DNA of 52,681 nucleotides from Chitinophagales bacterium (GCA_015654695.1 JAATGJ010000140.1:1-52681), one strand, 5' to 3'; shown: positions 30,845 through 40,614, counted from the stretch's first letter. Notes: generated from the sequence alone by a model not told the origin. Made by a program: numbers and translations.

Positions 30845-33427
30845 ATGGGCAAAACCCCGCAAAGTACAAACCAAAACCATCCAGGCAGTTCTAAAAAATC
30901 AACCCGCGCAGCAAATGGCGATGATCTTCGTCACCTTGCCTTTGATAATGCAGTACAGGCCAACATCATCACTACAGCCAGCAACGGAAAAATAGTTATC
31001 GCCAACAAAGCCGCCTGCAAACTCCTGGGTTATTCCTCAATAGAATTATTAACCAAAAGCAGGTCTGATATTTTTGATATAAAAGAAGACGGCTTTAAAA
31101 AGATGCTGAAACAAAGAACAGCGGAGGGACAGTCCATAGCTTTAGTAACGGCCATAAAAAAAAGCGGCAACACGATTCCCTGTGAGATCACTTCCGCGGT
31201 TTTTATGGATGAGCAGGGTATTGAAAAGGCGATCACTACCATCAGGGACAGGAGCCAAAGCATCCTGAAGCAGATAGAAATTGATACTGAAAAGGAAAAG
31301 ATAGTTGCAGATAATATTGCCATCGCTAAATCAAAGCAAAAGGGGATAGATACTAAAAATAAAAAAAGAGTGGCCAAAAATATTGTTCTGGCTAAATCAA
31401 AACAAATAGAAATTGATTTTAAAAAAGAAAAAAAAGTAGCCCATAATATCATTCTGGCTAAATCGAAGCAAAGAAAGATTGATATTAAAAACGGAAAAAT
31501 AGTTGCTGATAATATTCTACTGGCGCAGGCAAAATCAGACACCCGGCTGGCAGAAAATAACGAGTGGATAAAATATATAGCCAAAACATCGTACGATGTC
31601 ATGTGGGACTGGGATATAGCTACCGGCGAAATTTATGTAGGCGATAGTATTGAAGAAGTGTTTGGTTATAAACTCAGGAACAATATAACCGGTTTTACAG
31701 ATTTTAGCGGATGTCTCCTGCCCGAAGAAAAAGATAAGGTTGAAAAAAAAATATGGAAAACACTTGACTCCGGTAAAAAAAGCTGGAATGACTCTTTTAT
31801 GTTCAAATGCCATGATGATTCTATAGCGACTGTTACCAGCCGGGCAAGTATCGTAAGAAATGAAGAAGGCAAAGCCATTCGGTTAATAGGAGCTATCCAG
31901 GATGTAAGCAGGCTGCATGACCTGGAAAATAAACTGGAGGAACAAGGGAAAAAATTTCTCATGGCCACCACACTTTCTTTTGATGTAATATGGGATTGGA
32001 ATATATTGACCAATGCACTGTTCCTGGGTGAAGGGTTTGAAGAATTGTTTGGTTACAGCCTGAACAATAATAAAGGCAATATTGCCGATTGGGACAAGCA
32101 CCTGCACCCGGAGGATAAGGAAGCTGTTGAACAGGGAATACTTGATGTTATTGCATCCGCTGCTACACACTGGGAACATGCCTACCGGTTTATCAGGGCC
32201 GATGGTTCCGTTGCCACCGTGTTTGACAGGGCCAGTATCATCAGGCATACTGATGGAACAGCCTACCGTATGATAGGAGCCATGCAGGATATCAGCCGGC
32301 AAAAAGAATTGGAAGAAAAGCTGGACTATGAAGTGGCAGCAAAAGCGAAATATAAAGAAAGCTTCAAACTGATCTTTAATTCATCATCTGATGTATTATA
32401 TGATGTTGACCTGGCTACTAATGAAATAACAATAAGTAATGCGTATGAAAAAGAATTCGGCTATAAGATAACCAACAATATGACACCGGCTAAAGATTGG
32501 GTTAGTCATATTCATCCTGATGATAAAGAAGCGGTAATGAAAGATTATCTCCGCGTGCTTGCGTCTGATGAAACGGAGTGGAAGTATAGTTACCGGTTTT
32601 TAAGGGCGGATAATACAGTAGCTAATGTAATAAGCAGCCGTATTATTTTACGAAATGCAGCCGGAAAAGCCTACCGCATAATAGGGTCTATGCATGATAT
32701 CAGTAAACAAAAAGTACTGGAAGAAAGGCTGGAACAGGAGATCAAGTTAAAAGAAAAGAAGATCGCAGAAACCACCGAGGACGCTAAGGAAGCAGCAAGG
32801 TCGGATATAGGGAAAGAACTGCATGATAACATAAACCAATTGCTGGGCGTTTCCAGGATGTATCTTGAGATGGCAAAACAGGGAGGGGATAACAGCAACA
32901 TGTATTTAAGCCGTTCTTCTGAATATACCCACACGGCGATTGAAGAGATCAGGAAACTAACCAAAGGACTGACAACCGATACCATTAAAAATCTTGGACT
33001 TCGCGAAGCCATTGAGAATATTTCCCTGAATACAATGGAAGTAAACCCGGTAAAAATCTCTTGTATGCTTGAGACTTTTGCAGAACACAGCGTCAATGAT
33101 AAATTCAAGCTGAATCTTTTCAGTATAGTACAGGAACAACTGAATAATATTTTAAAACACGCCCAGGCAACGGCGGTTTCCATCAAGCTTTCTCAGAATA
33201 AAAAATCTGTTAAACTGTCCATTTCGGATAATGGAGTTGGTTTTGATACCAGTAAAAAACGAAAAGGTATCGGGGTGGACAATATCAAAAGCCGGGCGGG
33301 CTCTTATAACGGAATGGCTGATTTTGTTTCCCAACCCGGCCATGGTTGTGTTTTAAACGTAACATTTCCCGTCACAGAAGCACTGTTAAATGAGAGCGGC
33401 GAAAGTTATAATTCATCAATAGCTTAA
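30845..33427 (+). CDS. multi-PAS sensor histidine kinase with tandem 22-residue repeats
   Basis: An 860-residue soluble kinase from the ATG at 30845 (a TTG at 30815 is in frame). Order: PAS1 (~30-140, GKIVIANKAACKLLGYSS), four perfectly phased 22-residue repeats (143-230, unit like QIEIDFKKEKKVAHNIILAK), PAS2 (YDVMWDWDIATGEIYVGDSI), PAS3 (FDVIWDWNILTNALFLGEGF), PAS4 (SDVLYDVDLATNEITISNAY), a coiled coil, HisKA_3 with DIGKELHDNINQLLG (phospho-His660) and HATPase_c (SISDNGVGFDTSKKRKGIGV). Without membrane segments, it probably senses cytosolic signals through the PAS domains. PAS2-4 resemble each other (PAS_3 type), so they arose by duplication. No response regulator is adjacent; the one at 28994-29641 is the nearest candidate. 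Confidence 0.9.
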   Translation: MGKTPQSTNQNHPGSSKKSTRAANGDDLRHLAFDNAVQANIITTASNGKIVIANKAACKLLGYSSIELLTKSRSDIFDIKEDGFKKMLKQRTAEGQSIALVTAIKKSGNTIPCEITSAVFMDEQGIEKAITTIRDRSQSILKQIEIDTEKEKIVADNIAIAKSKQKGIDTKNKKRVAKNIVLAKSKQIEIDFKKEKKVAHNIILAKSKQRKIDIKNGKIVADNILLAQAKSDTRLAENNEWIKYIAKTSYDVMWDWDIATGEIYVGDSIEEVFGYKLRNNITGFTDFSGCLLPEEKDKVEKKIWKTLDSGKKSWNDSFMFKCHDDSIATVTSRASIVRNEEGKAIRLIGAIQDVSRLHDLENKLEEQGKKFLMATTLSFDVIWDWNILTNALFLGEGFEELFGYSLNNNKGNIADWDKHLHPEDKEAVEQGILDVIASAATHWEHAYRFIRADGSVATVFDRASIIRHTDGTAYRMIGAMQDISRQKELEEKLDYEVAAKAKYKESFKLIFNSSSDVLYDVDLATNEITISNAYEKEFGYKITNNMTPAKDWVSHIHPDDKEAVMKDYLRVLASDETEWKYSYRFLRADNTVANVISSRIILRNAAGKAYRIIGSMHDISKQKVLEERLEQEIKLKEKKIAETTEDAKEAARSDIGKELHDNINQLLGVSRMYLEMAKQGGDNSNMYLSRSSEYTHTAIEEIRKLTKGLTTDTIKNLGLREAIENISLNTMEVNPVKISCMLETFAEHSVNDKFKLNLFSIVQEQLNNILKHAQATAVSIKLSQNKKSVKLSISDNGVGFDTSKKRKGIGVDNIKSRAGSYNGMADFVSQPGHGCVLNVTFPVTEALLNESGESYNSSIA
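31271..31534 (+). repeat. four 66-bp coding repeats
   Basis: Four consecutive 66-bp (22-codon) units within the PAS kinase. The protein units share Q-x-x-I-D-x-K-x-x-K-x-V-A-x-N-I-x-L-A-K-S-K. Each is two 11-residue (hendecad) turns, the periodicity of a straight or right-handed coiled coil. DNA identity is clear but imperfect, so the copies have drifted. Confidence 0.85.
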
Positions 33428-33485
33428 CGGGAAATTCTATCTGGCTTGCCGCTGGCTGTAGCATTATAAGACCACTATATAACTG

Positions 33486-34547
33486 TCAATTCTTCCCCAA
33501 TCCCTTAATGATTACATTCCCTGTTCCCTTTGGATCGCAGGGATAACTAAAAGCCATTCGCAGGTCTTTGGGATTATTGATGGTGCTATAAAAATCATCA
33601 AGGTACCGCGTAGCTGTTTTTATATACCTGGCATCCAGCAGGGGGCAACTGGTATATACAGCATAAATATCTTTTTTCAGCCGGTTGAATAAAGCGATAA
33701 CAGGATCATATGCTTTCATATCTGTTATACAATAGCCGCGGTAACGTCGTTCCATAACTGAACGCATTTCTAACTCATCAGCGGGTTTTGCATAGGGTGC
33801 ATTCACCAGTCCGCAGTGATCAAAATCATAAGGAACCGGAACAGGAATATTTAATGAGTCTTTTGCTATGAGCTGAACGTTTTGCTGGTACTCTACGGAC
33901 CAGTCTGTATTGCCGATCATATATTCAAAAACTGCCAAAGAAAGGAATTCGTGAAGATCAATTACTCTGGGATCGGCTTTTTTTATTTTTACAGGGATCA
34001 TTTTGTTTCTCCGGGCCATTTGTTCTTCTTCTTCCAGCAGGATACCATAAAAAGTTGTTTGCTTTTTCTTTACCGTATCATCCATCATTACCCTTACTAA
34101 TCTTGCCCTGAAGCTTTGGGGTGTAATGAGATTGTATAATTTATAGATCAGCCATTCCCTGGTAATGTATTCATCGGTGCGGCAGGGCATTACCAATTTT
34201 AATTTATCCTGTTCTTTGAACAGTGATGAGTGAGTCGTTTCTTTTTTTGAAAAATTGATCAGCAGTGGCGGATAAAGACAATTGGACCTTTCCTTACGAA
34301 AATGACCTCTTGTTTTTACTTTTACGGGGATAGCAATTTTGTTGCTGTCAGCCGTTGTGTAAGAAAGAAGTAGCGGATGATACTTCGGATCTTTATCACG
34401 GTCGTTTAATGCCGTACGGATAGCGCCTGTAAGTTTTAAAGACAATATTTCATCTGTCTTAAATAAACCTTTTTGCGAATGAGCAACTGCAGGTAAAAGC
34501 AGGCAATATAAAAAAAGACAAGCAGTGGCTGGTAAGAAATATTTCAC
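33486..34547 (-). CDS. secreted protein, CotH-kinase-like fold suspected
   Basis: A 353-residue secreted protein with signal peptide MKYFLPATACLFLYCLLLPA followed by VAHSQ. Motifs: VKTRGHFRKERSNCLYPPLL near residue 80, then KLVMPCRTDEYITREWLIYK, EYMIGNTDWSVEYQQN and VPYDFDHCGLVNAPYA. The N-T-D-W...N and Y-D-F-D segments recall the catalytic core of CotH-like/atypical kinases (metal-binding D-F-D and an upstream N-x-D-W). The order (G-H loop, then E-x-x-I-x-N-x-D-W, then YDFD) fits, but I cannot confirm homology. It is a single-gene unit. Confidence 0.65.
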   Translation of the reverse strand: MKYFLPATACLFLYCLLLPAVAHSQKGLFKTDEILSLKLTGAIRTALNDRDKDPKYHPLLLSYTTADSNKIAIPVKVKTRGHFRKERSNCLYPPLLINFSKKETTHSSLFKEQDKLKLVMPCRTDEYITREWLIYKLYNLITPQSFRARLVRVMMDDTVKKKQTTFYGILLEEEEQMARRNKMIPVKIKKADPRVIDLHEFLSLAVFEYMIGNTDWSVEYQQNVQLIAKDSLNIPVPVPYDFDHCGLVNAPYAKPADELEMRSVMERRYRGYCITDMKAYDPVIALFNRLKKDIYAVYTSCPLLDARYIKTATRYLDDFYSTINNPKDLRMAFSYPCDPKGTGNVIIKGLGKN

Positions 34548-34626
34548 TGTCGCGGTTTTGGAACAGTAAGGTACAAAATAGCGGCATCAGTTTGTTTTTG
34601 CTGACCGGCAAAAGATAAAGATGTGG

Positions 34627-36801
34627 TTAGTTATTCCACCAATAAGTAAATTTCAAAACAAAGGCCCTGTTGCGTACAAAAAAGGGGGAAGTGTAATAAT
34701 TATCTGTATATACCAGGAACAGGTCCGATGCCGGGCGGTAGCGCCACTGGACCCTTGCATTGAGGTTGATATTTTTTTGCTGGTCGTTGTACTGAATAAA
34801 CGTGGTTAAGAAGAGTTTGTTGGTAAACGTAACGTCAATCCGGGGACCGATCAGCCAGAATCGTGTATTGCCCCAGGGTTTTGGTAATTGTATTTCATTG
34901 TAAACAGTGCTTAATGTAATACCGGCGTAGGGCTGAATGCGGTAGCCCATATCAGCGCTGATGCTATAGCGGTTGCCCGATGAATAATATCCCCCAAAAC
35001 GGGTAGAGATGCTGTAAGTAAAAAGCCGTTGCGGTTTTGAAAAATATTCAATACCAAATGCTTTCCAGCGATGCAGGCTGCCCGCAGCCAATGAATCTTT
35101 ATTACTATTGGTAGGATCGAATGGTTGTAATAACTGGACAAACGAATTTCCCACCCATACATCAAAAATACTTTGGTCACGCAGGTTAAAAAGATACAGA
35201 AGAATGTTTTCGTTATCTGTTTTTTTAAATGACGTGTTATAATAATAAGTGCCCGTATATCGCGGGCCATGACTCAGCACTTTGCCCTTTTTAGCCGGGA
35301 AGAAAAGGTAACCAGCTATAGGATTTAATTTGATATAGTTAGTGCGGGGTACATATCCTACTTCGGCTGAATAAGATTGCCCCGCATATTCATGTTGCCA
35401 TGAAGCTGTCCAGTGGCGGCTGCTGTATTGCAGGTTGGCAGCATGGGCAAAGCTGTTATCATTTTTGCCTGGTGCAAATGATTTCAGCAGCATTAATTTG
35501 CCCGTCCATACATTGTTGGAAGAGGCCAGGTTATATTCAGCGCCGATATTGCGGTTGTATAAAGAGTATTGGGGTTTAGTGCTGTCCTTTCCGGGTTTAT
35601 AGTTCAATGATTGTTTATTAATGAAAAGCAAGCGGAAGTTGGATCGTGCAAACACTTTTCTTTGCAACGCCATGACCGAAAAATTTTGCGCGGGTAACCC
35701 TGTTTCCCCTGCTTTTTTGGTCTGCATATCCATGATGCCGATACGCCAGTTTTTATCAATGTTGCCGCTGAGCCTGGCACCAAAACTAATAGGCACGTTC
35801 AATCCAATACGTCTTGAGAAAAAGGGACGGATATTGGCAAATCCAAAATTGCCAAACAGGTCATTATTTTCAAGAAAGAACTGCCTTCTTTCCGGGAAAA
35901 ATAATTCAAAGCGGTCCAGGTTAGTGACCTGCTTATCCACTTCCACCTGCGAGTAATCAGGGTTTACGGTGAGATCTAAATTAAGCGAAGAGGTCATGGC
36001 GATCTTTACATCAGCGCCTATTTCTTTGCGCCATACTGATTTTGTGTTCGGCGAATAATTTTTGGATATTCCTGTTAATGCGTAAGGGATAACAGAAAAA
36101 TTAAAACCGGGAGCAGGAAGTGGTTGATCCCATACTAACTGACCCGTATAGGCCAAAGAGGCAGTGGCGAATTGTCTTGGAACCGGTGCCCAGGCTGATT
36201 TTTCAGCGGCTGTTATATCGAGCCTGCTGAAATTAATACCCCATTGAGCAATTCCTTTTTTGTAACGTATGGTTTTAAAAGGGATGGCGGCTTCAAATAT
36301 CCATTTGTCATCATAATTTTTTACAACTGACACCCATTTATTATCCCAGTTCAGATCGGCCTTACCGCCTTCATATAACATACCATCCCATTGTGCGCCA
36401 GCCGCATTGGCGCCAAATGTAAAAACATTGGTCAAATCATTAAAAGGATCTATAAAGAAAATAAAGTTGTCATTCTTTCCAAAAGCAAAATCACGGCGCA
36501 ACGATTCAACCATATAAGGTCCTTTCTTAGGCAGGTGGCAGATGGCGATAATATAAAGGTTGTCCTTATCATACGTCATTTTCACTTCAGTGTTCACAGA
36601 GGCCCTGCTGGTATCCATCGGCAATACCATAAAAAAGTCAGTAGCTGTTCCGGCTTCCTGCCAGGCCGCTTCATTCATGACGCCATCAATAACTACCGGC
36701 CCGGTTGTTTTGCGGATATGAAGTTGAAAACTGTTATTTTTTTTCTGTGCGTGGGAGAAAAAACTCCCGGAACACAGTATCAAACAGAAGAGGTATTTCA
36801 A
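34627..36801 (-). CDS. DUF5916 protein with N-terminal CBM9-like domain
   Basis: A 724-residue secreted protein (signal MKYLFCLILCSGSFFSHAQ). Residues ~25-240 resemble a CBM9-like sugar-binding domain: PVVIDGVMNEAAWQEAGTAT, VKMTYDKDNLYIIAICHLPK, FIFFIDPFNDLTNVFTFGAN, WIFEAAIPFKTIRY. Residues ~245-724 are a DUF5916-type barrel with VNPDYSQVEVDKQVTNLDRF, LFFPERRQFFLENNDLFGNF and PFFSRRIGLNVPISFGARLS, ending in the aromatic motif FVLKFTYWWNN of outer-membrane beta-barrels. It is probably an outer-membrane protein that binds or passes a saccharide. Function unknown. Confidence 0.88.
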   Translation of the reverse strand: MKYLFCLILCSGSFFSHAQKKNNSFQLHIRKTTGPVVIDGVMNEAAWQEAGTATDFFMVLPMDTSRASVNTEVKMTYDKDNLYIIAICHLPKKGPYMVESLRRDFAFGKNDNFIFFIDPFNDLTNVFTFGANAAGAQWDGMLYEGGKADLNWDNKWVSVVKNYDDKWIFEAAIPFKTIRYKKGIAQWGINFSRLDITAAEKSAWAPVPRQFATASLAYTGQLVWDQPLPAPGFNFSVIPYALTGISKNYSPNTKSVWRKEIGADVKIAMTSSLNLDLTVNPDYSQVEVDKQVTNLDRFELFFPERRQFFLENNDLFGNFGFANIRPFFSRRIGLNVPISFGARLSGNIDKNWRIGIMDMQTKKAGETGLPAQNFSVMALQRKVFARSNFRLLFINKQSLNYKPGKDSTKPQYSLYNRNIGAEYNLASSNNVWTGKLMLLKSFAPGKNDNSFAHAANLQYSSRHWTASWQHEYAGQSYSAEVGYVPRTNYIKLNPIAGYLFFPAKKGKVLSHGPRYTGTYYYNTSFKKTDNENILLYLFNLRDQSIFDVWVGNSFVQLLQPFDPTNSNKDSLAAGSLHRWKAFGIEYFSKPQRLFTYSISTRFGGYYSSGNRYSISADMGYRIQPYAGITLSTVYNEIQLPKPWGNTRFWLIGPRIDVTFTNKLFLTTFIQYNDQQKNINLNARVQWRYRPASDLFLVYTDNYYTSPFFVRNRAFVLKFTYWWNN

Positions 36802-36883
36802 TGTAAAAGAGATGGTTTAACACGCCTGTAAACGAGGAATGTTTTTGCGATGAATAGTTTGGGTATGTATTTGTACAGGAAAT

Positions 36884-37792
36884 TTAATATCCCCATTTCT
36901 TCATGATCTGAAGATCCTGCTCCACACAATCCAGCGGTGTTTTACCCTGGTAGCTTTCCTGTTCAATAATAAAATGAGCAGTGCCGCCAATTTTTTTGGC
37001 AAGATCCAGCACCTCTTTTACGTTCATAATACCCGCTCCAAGAATAGTACTTTCATATTTATCATTTCCCTTATCACTTTTTATTTCATCTTTTAAGTGG
37101 AAAGAAGCAAACCGGCCGGGGTATTGTTTCAGCAGTTCCATTGGCCTGCCACCGGCGCTATACATGTTGCCCATGTCCATTTGCTGAATGACCAGATCCG
37201 GGTCAGTTTCTTTAAGAATAACATCATACAGCAGCATGCCGCCCACCATCGTGTTGAATTCGAAATCATGGTTATGGTATCCGAATTTCATTCCTGATTT
37301 TTTACACAGTTCGCCGCTTTTGTTGAATACCCCCATAAAGCGTTTCAATCCATCAATGTCCTTGCGATAGCTGTCATCCAGCCATGGACTGATCACATAT
37401 TGCTGGCCTGCCACAGCGGCATCTTCCACGGTATATTTCCATACATCTGTCAAATCATTTTTGCTTTCATCCCATGCTTTTGCATTCAATACAGTATGTC
37501 CGCTTGGCATGTGCAATCCAAGATCGTCCAGTATTTTTTTAAATTCCTTAGCGTTGTAACCGTAAAACTTACGGTCAATGTAATTGGCATGTTCTACATG
37601 ACGATAACCCATATCAGCCAGTTTTTTCAGGGTGGTCAGCGGATCTTTTTTCATATCATCCCTGATGCTGTATAGTTGAATCCCGGTGAGGGTTTTCTTT
37701 TTTCCGGCTGCAAACAGGGAACTTGAAAATAAGCTTGCGCCTGCAAGGGTAAGGGAACTGTTCTTTACAAATGTTCTGCGGGTTACTGGCAT
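36884..37792 (-). CDS. sugar phosphate isomerase/epimerase-like, Tat signal
   Basis: A 302-residue protein with a twin-arginine signal (PVTRRTFVKNSSLTLAGASL). The mature part is a xylose-isomerase-like TIM barrel (AP_endonuc_2): GIQLYSIRDDMKKDPLTTLK, YRHVEHANYI, GMKFGYHNHDFEF, VIQQMDMGNMYSAGG, FASFHLKDEIKSDKG and HFIIEQESYQG. His, Glu and Asp residues that bind the metal are in the GYHNHDFEF and FHLKDE motifs. Such proteins act in inositol or 3-keto-sugar metabolism. It is divergent from the Gfo/Idh/MocA gene at 37937, a typical arrangement. Confidence 0.9.
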   Translation of the reverse strand: MPVTRRTFVKNSSLTLAGASLFSSSLFAAGKKKTLTGIQLYSIRDDMKKDPLTTLKKLADMGYRHVEHANYIDRKFYGYNAKEFKKILDDLGLHMPSGHTVLNAKAWDESKNDLTDVWKYTVEDAAVAGQQYVISPWLDDSYRKDIDGLKRFMGVFNKSGELCKKSGMKFGYHNHDFEFNTMVGGMLLYDVILKETDPDLVIQQMDMGNMYSAGGRPMELLKQYPGRFASFHLKDEIKSDKGNDKYESTILGAGIMNVKEVLDLAKKIGGTAHFIIEQESYQGKTPLDCVEQDLQIMKKWGY

Positions 37793-37936
37793 ACAATACG
37801 TTTAAAAATGAATACCGAATGTAGCACTTTTGTTTTTAGCGGTAATGCCATTTTTTTATTGAATGATTACGTAACTTTCCCCTTCCTGTCTCTTATTGAT
37901 TGCTACTATTTTTTAATATAACCTCAAACGGATTGC

Positions 37937-39343
37937 ATGTCAAAAAACACTCAGAATACCCGGAGAAAATTTCTTCAGCAGATCGGTAGCGCCGGATTAT
38001 TAGCAGCAGCCAGTCCGCTGGCGAGTTTCGCGGCAGCGGAAAAGACGGAAGAACGCATCATAAGATATAACAAAAGAATATCTCCTAATGACAAGATCAG
38101 GCTCGCTGTCATTGGTTTTGGTATCCAGGGCCACATGGATTTAAACACGGCGTTGAAAGTTCCCGGGGTTGAACTGGTGGCGGTAAGTGATCTATATACC
38201 GGGAGGCTGGAGAATGCGAAAGAATTGCATGGCAAAGATATTTTTACCACTAAAAATTACCAGGAGGTCCTTGACCGTTCTGATATAGATGCCATCATTA
38301 TCGCTACCAGTGATCAGTGGCATGCAAGGATAACAAAAGAAGCGCTGAAAAAAGGAAAGGCTGTTTATTGCGAAAAGCCGATGGTGCATAAAATAAGTGA
38401 GGGCATGGGAGTAATAGAAACGCAGCAGGCAACCAATAAAATTATGCAGGTGGGCAGCCAGCGGGTAAGCAGTATAGTATATGCAAAAGCAAAAGAATTA
38501 TACAAAGCAGGTGAAATAGGAAAATTGAATATGATCAATGCTGTGTATGACCGGCAGAGTGCGATAGGCGCATGGGAATATACTATGCCCAGTGATGCAT
38601 CACCCGAAACAGTTGACTGGGACCGGTACATTGAAAAAATGAACAAAATTCCTTTCGATCCAAAGAAATTCTTTTGGTGGCGTAATTATCGTGAGTTTGG
38701 AACCGGTGTTGCTGGTGATCTTTTTGTACATCTTCTTTCGGGTACGCATGTTATTACCGGATCAAAAGGCCCCAACAAAATATTTTCTTCCGGTCAGCTT
38801 TCCTACTGGAAGGATGGTCGGAATGTGCCTGATGTAATGACAGGAATTTTACAATATCCTGAAACGACTGAGCATGCAGCCTTTCAACTTACCCTACAGG
38901 TGAATTTTGTAAGCGGCACCGGCGGCCAGGAGAGTATTAAAATGGTAGGCGAAGAAGGTACTATTGAAATAAGAGGCGGTGGCCTTACTGTCCGGCACAG
39001 CATAATGCCTAAAGCGCCGGGCATTGGCGGATACGATGCTTTGTTTACGTATCCTAAAGCCATGCAGGATTCTTTAATGACTGCATACAACCAGAAATAT
39101 ACAGCAGAAGACAAAAAACGAATTACAAAAGCTGATATTGATTTTAAAGTGCCGCCGGGGTACAGCGATCACCTGGATCATTTCACTAATTTTTTTGATG
39201 CAATAAAAACAGGTAAACCGGTTGTAGAAGATGCCGTTTTTGGTTTCAGAGCTGCCGCTCCATGTCTTGCCTGCAATGACAGTTATTTTCAGAAAAAAAT
39301 AATTTCCTGGGATCCCGAAAACATGAAGGTGCTGAAAGGATAA
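37937..39343 (+). CDS. Gfo/Idh/MocA family oxidoreductase, Tat signal
   Basis: A 468-residue NAD(P)-dependent oxidoreductase. The Tat-like signal TRRKFLQQIGSAGLLAAA precedes the Rossmann domain with VIGFGIQGHMDLNTAL, and the signature GKAVYCEKPMVHKISEG contains the conserved E-K-P. The C-terminal GFO_IDH_MocA_C domain carries PFDPKKFFWWRNYREFGTGV, then GDLFVHLLSGTHVITGS with the catalytic His, and QESIKMVGEEGTIEIRG. It likely oxidises or reduces a sugar or inositol in the periplasm. The next oxidoreductase gene lies 77 bp on, after a terminator. Confidence 0.92.
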   Translation: MSKNTQNTRRKFLQQIGSAGLLAAASPLASFAAAEKTEERIIRYNKRISPNDKIRLAVIGFGIQGHMDLNTALKVPGVELVAVSDLYTGRLENAKELHGKDIFTTKNYQEVLDRSDIDAIIIATSDQWHARITKEALKKGKAVYCEKPMVHKISEGMGVIETQQATNKIMQVGSQRVSSIVYAKAKELYKAGEIGKLNMINAVYDRQSAIGAWEYTMPSDASPETVDWDRYIEKMNKIPFDPKKFFWWRNYREFGTGVAGDLFVHLLSGTHVITGSKGPNKIFSSGQLSYWKDGRNVPDVMTGILQYPETTEHAAFQLTLQVNFVSGTGGQESIKMVGEEGTIEIRGGGLTVRHSIMPKAPGIGGYDALFTYPKAMQDSLMTAYNQKYTAEDKKRITKADIDFKVPPGYSDHLDHFTNFFDAIKTGKPVVEDAVFGFRAAAPCLACNDSYFQKKIISWDPENMKVLKG

Positions 39344-39380
39344 AAACCCATCATTATCAATGACGGGTTTATTTATTTAT
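39343..39380 (+). terminator. intrinsic terminator
   Basis: AAACCC-A-TCATT-ATC-AATGA-C-GGGTTT (39344-39370) forms a bulged hairpin followed by ATTTATTTAT. It starts right at the stop codon of the Gfo/Idh/MocA gene, so transcription to the second oxidoreductase is probably separate. Confidence 0.75.
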
Positions 39381-39420
39381 ACTATTCATTAAAGAAAGAT
39401 CAAACTTCAAACAAAAATAT

Positions 39421-40614
39421 ATGCAACGCATTGCCATGCTCGGTTCCGGATTTATTGGCCGGTTCTATGCTGAATCATTACAGGGACAAAGAAGTAAAGA
39501 CAAGATCATAAGCATTTATTCCCGCCGGGAAGAAAGCGCTAAAAAGTTTGCGGCCGATTATGCCTGTGAACATTGGACCACAGACATGGAAGAATCTATT
39601 GCACATCCTGATATAGATATTGTTTGTATTTCGCTTCCCAACAACCTGCATGAAACAGCGGTATTACTTTGCTGCAAACACAAGAAAGCGGTAATGACCA
39701 CCAAACCGCTTGGAAGAAATGCCATAGAAGCCAAACGAATGATGGAAGCGGTAGAAGCGGCCGGCATCTTCAATGGTTACCTGGAGGATTTGGTATATAC
39801 TCCTAAATTTTTAAAAGCATTTGAATCAGTTAAGAGCGGGGCGCTGGGCAGAATATTATGGGCCAAGTCAAGAGAAACACATCCCGGACCTCACAGCGAC
39901 TGGTTTTGGGATATGGAACAGGCGGGAGGCGGCTGTATTCTTGACCTGGGTTGTCATTGCGTGGAAATATCAAGGAGTTTTATTGGAAAAGATATAAGAC
40001 CTGTAGAAGTAATGTGCTGGGCAGATACACAGGTAAAACCCATCGAAGCGGAAGATCATGCTATTGGTTTGGTGAAATATGAAAATGGCGCCATCGGCCA
40101 GTTTGAAGTGAGTTGGACTTTTCGCGGCGGCCTTGATCTGCGGGATGAAGTAATGGGAACCGAAGGTACTATCTGGTCAAATGGTTTTTTACGAACCGGT
40201 CTTGAAATGTTCACTACCGGTAAGGGCGCCGATTATGTGGCTGAAAAAGCGGAAAGCAATACGGGCTGGTTGTTCCCGGTGGGAGATGAGTTAAATGAAC
40301 TCGGCTACAACCACATGTTCACCGATATGTTCAATGCACTGGAAGCCGGCAAAGCGCCAAAAGAAACTTTCTATGACGGATACGTAGTGAATGCTGTTAT
40401 TGATGCTGCTTATAAATCGGCGAAAACAAAATTATGGGAGCCTGTACAATTAGAAACCTGGAGGGGAAGAGAAGGCGTAAGCAAAGATAGCCACCTTGTT
40501 GAGTACGATGCCGACCATTATTTAGTAAAAGAAGAAATGACACATTACGGGGCAAAGAAAGTAATATTGAAAAACAAACACACTAATAAGATCATTGAGA
40601 AGATACTGGAGTAA
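39421..40614 (+). CDS. Gfo/Idh/MocA family oxidoreductase
   Basis: A 397-residue cytosolic oxidoreductase with no signal peptide. The Rossmann motif is AMLGSGFIGRFYAESL, followed by DIVCISLPNNLHETAV and AVMTTKPLGRNAIEAK (the TKP variant of EKP). The C-terminal catalytic domain has ETHPGPHSDWFWDMEQAGGG, CILDLGCHCVEISRSF with the active-site His, and EVMGTEGTIWSNGFL. This resembles myo-inositol or 3-dehydro-sugar dehydrogenases, substrate unassigned. It could act with the isomerase at 36884 and the DUF1080 hydrolase at 26550 in one oxidised-sugar pathway (inference). Confidence 0.92.
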   Translation: MQRIAMLGSGFIGRFYAESLQGQRSKDKIISIYSRREESAKKFAADYACEHWTTDMEESIAHPDIDIVCISLPNNLHETAVLLCCKHKKAVMTTKPLGRNAIEAKRMMEAVEAAGIFNGYLEDLVYTPKFLKAFESVKSGALGRILWAKSRETHPGPHSDWFWDMEQAGGGCILDLGCHCVEISRSFIGKDIRPVEVMCWADTQVKPIEAEDHAIGLVKYENGAIGQFEVSWTFRGGLDLRDEVMGTEGTIWSNGFLRTGLEMFTTGKGADYVAEKAESNTGWLFPVGDELNELGYNHMFTDMFNALEAGKAPKETFYDGYVVNAVIDAAYKSAKTKLWEPVQLETWRGREGVSKDSHLVEYDADHYLVKEEMTHYGAKKVILKNKHTNKIIEKILE

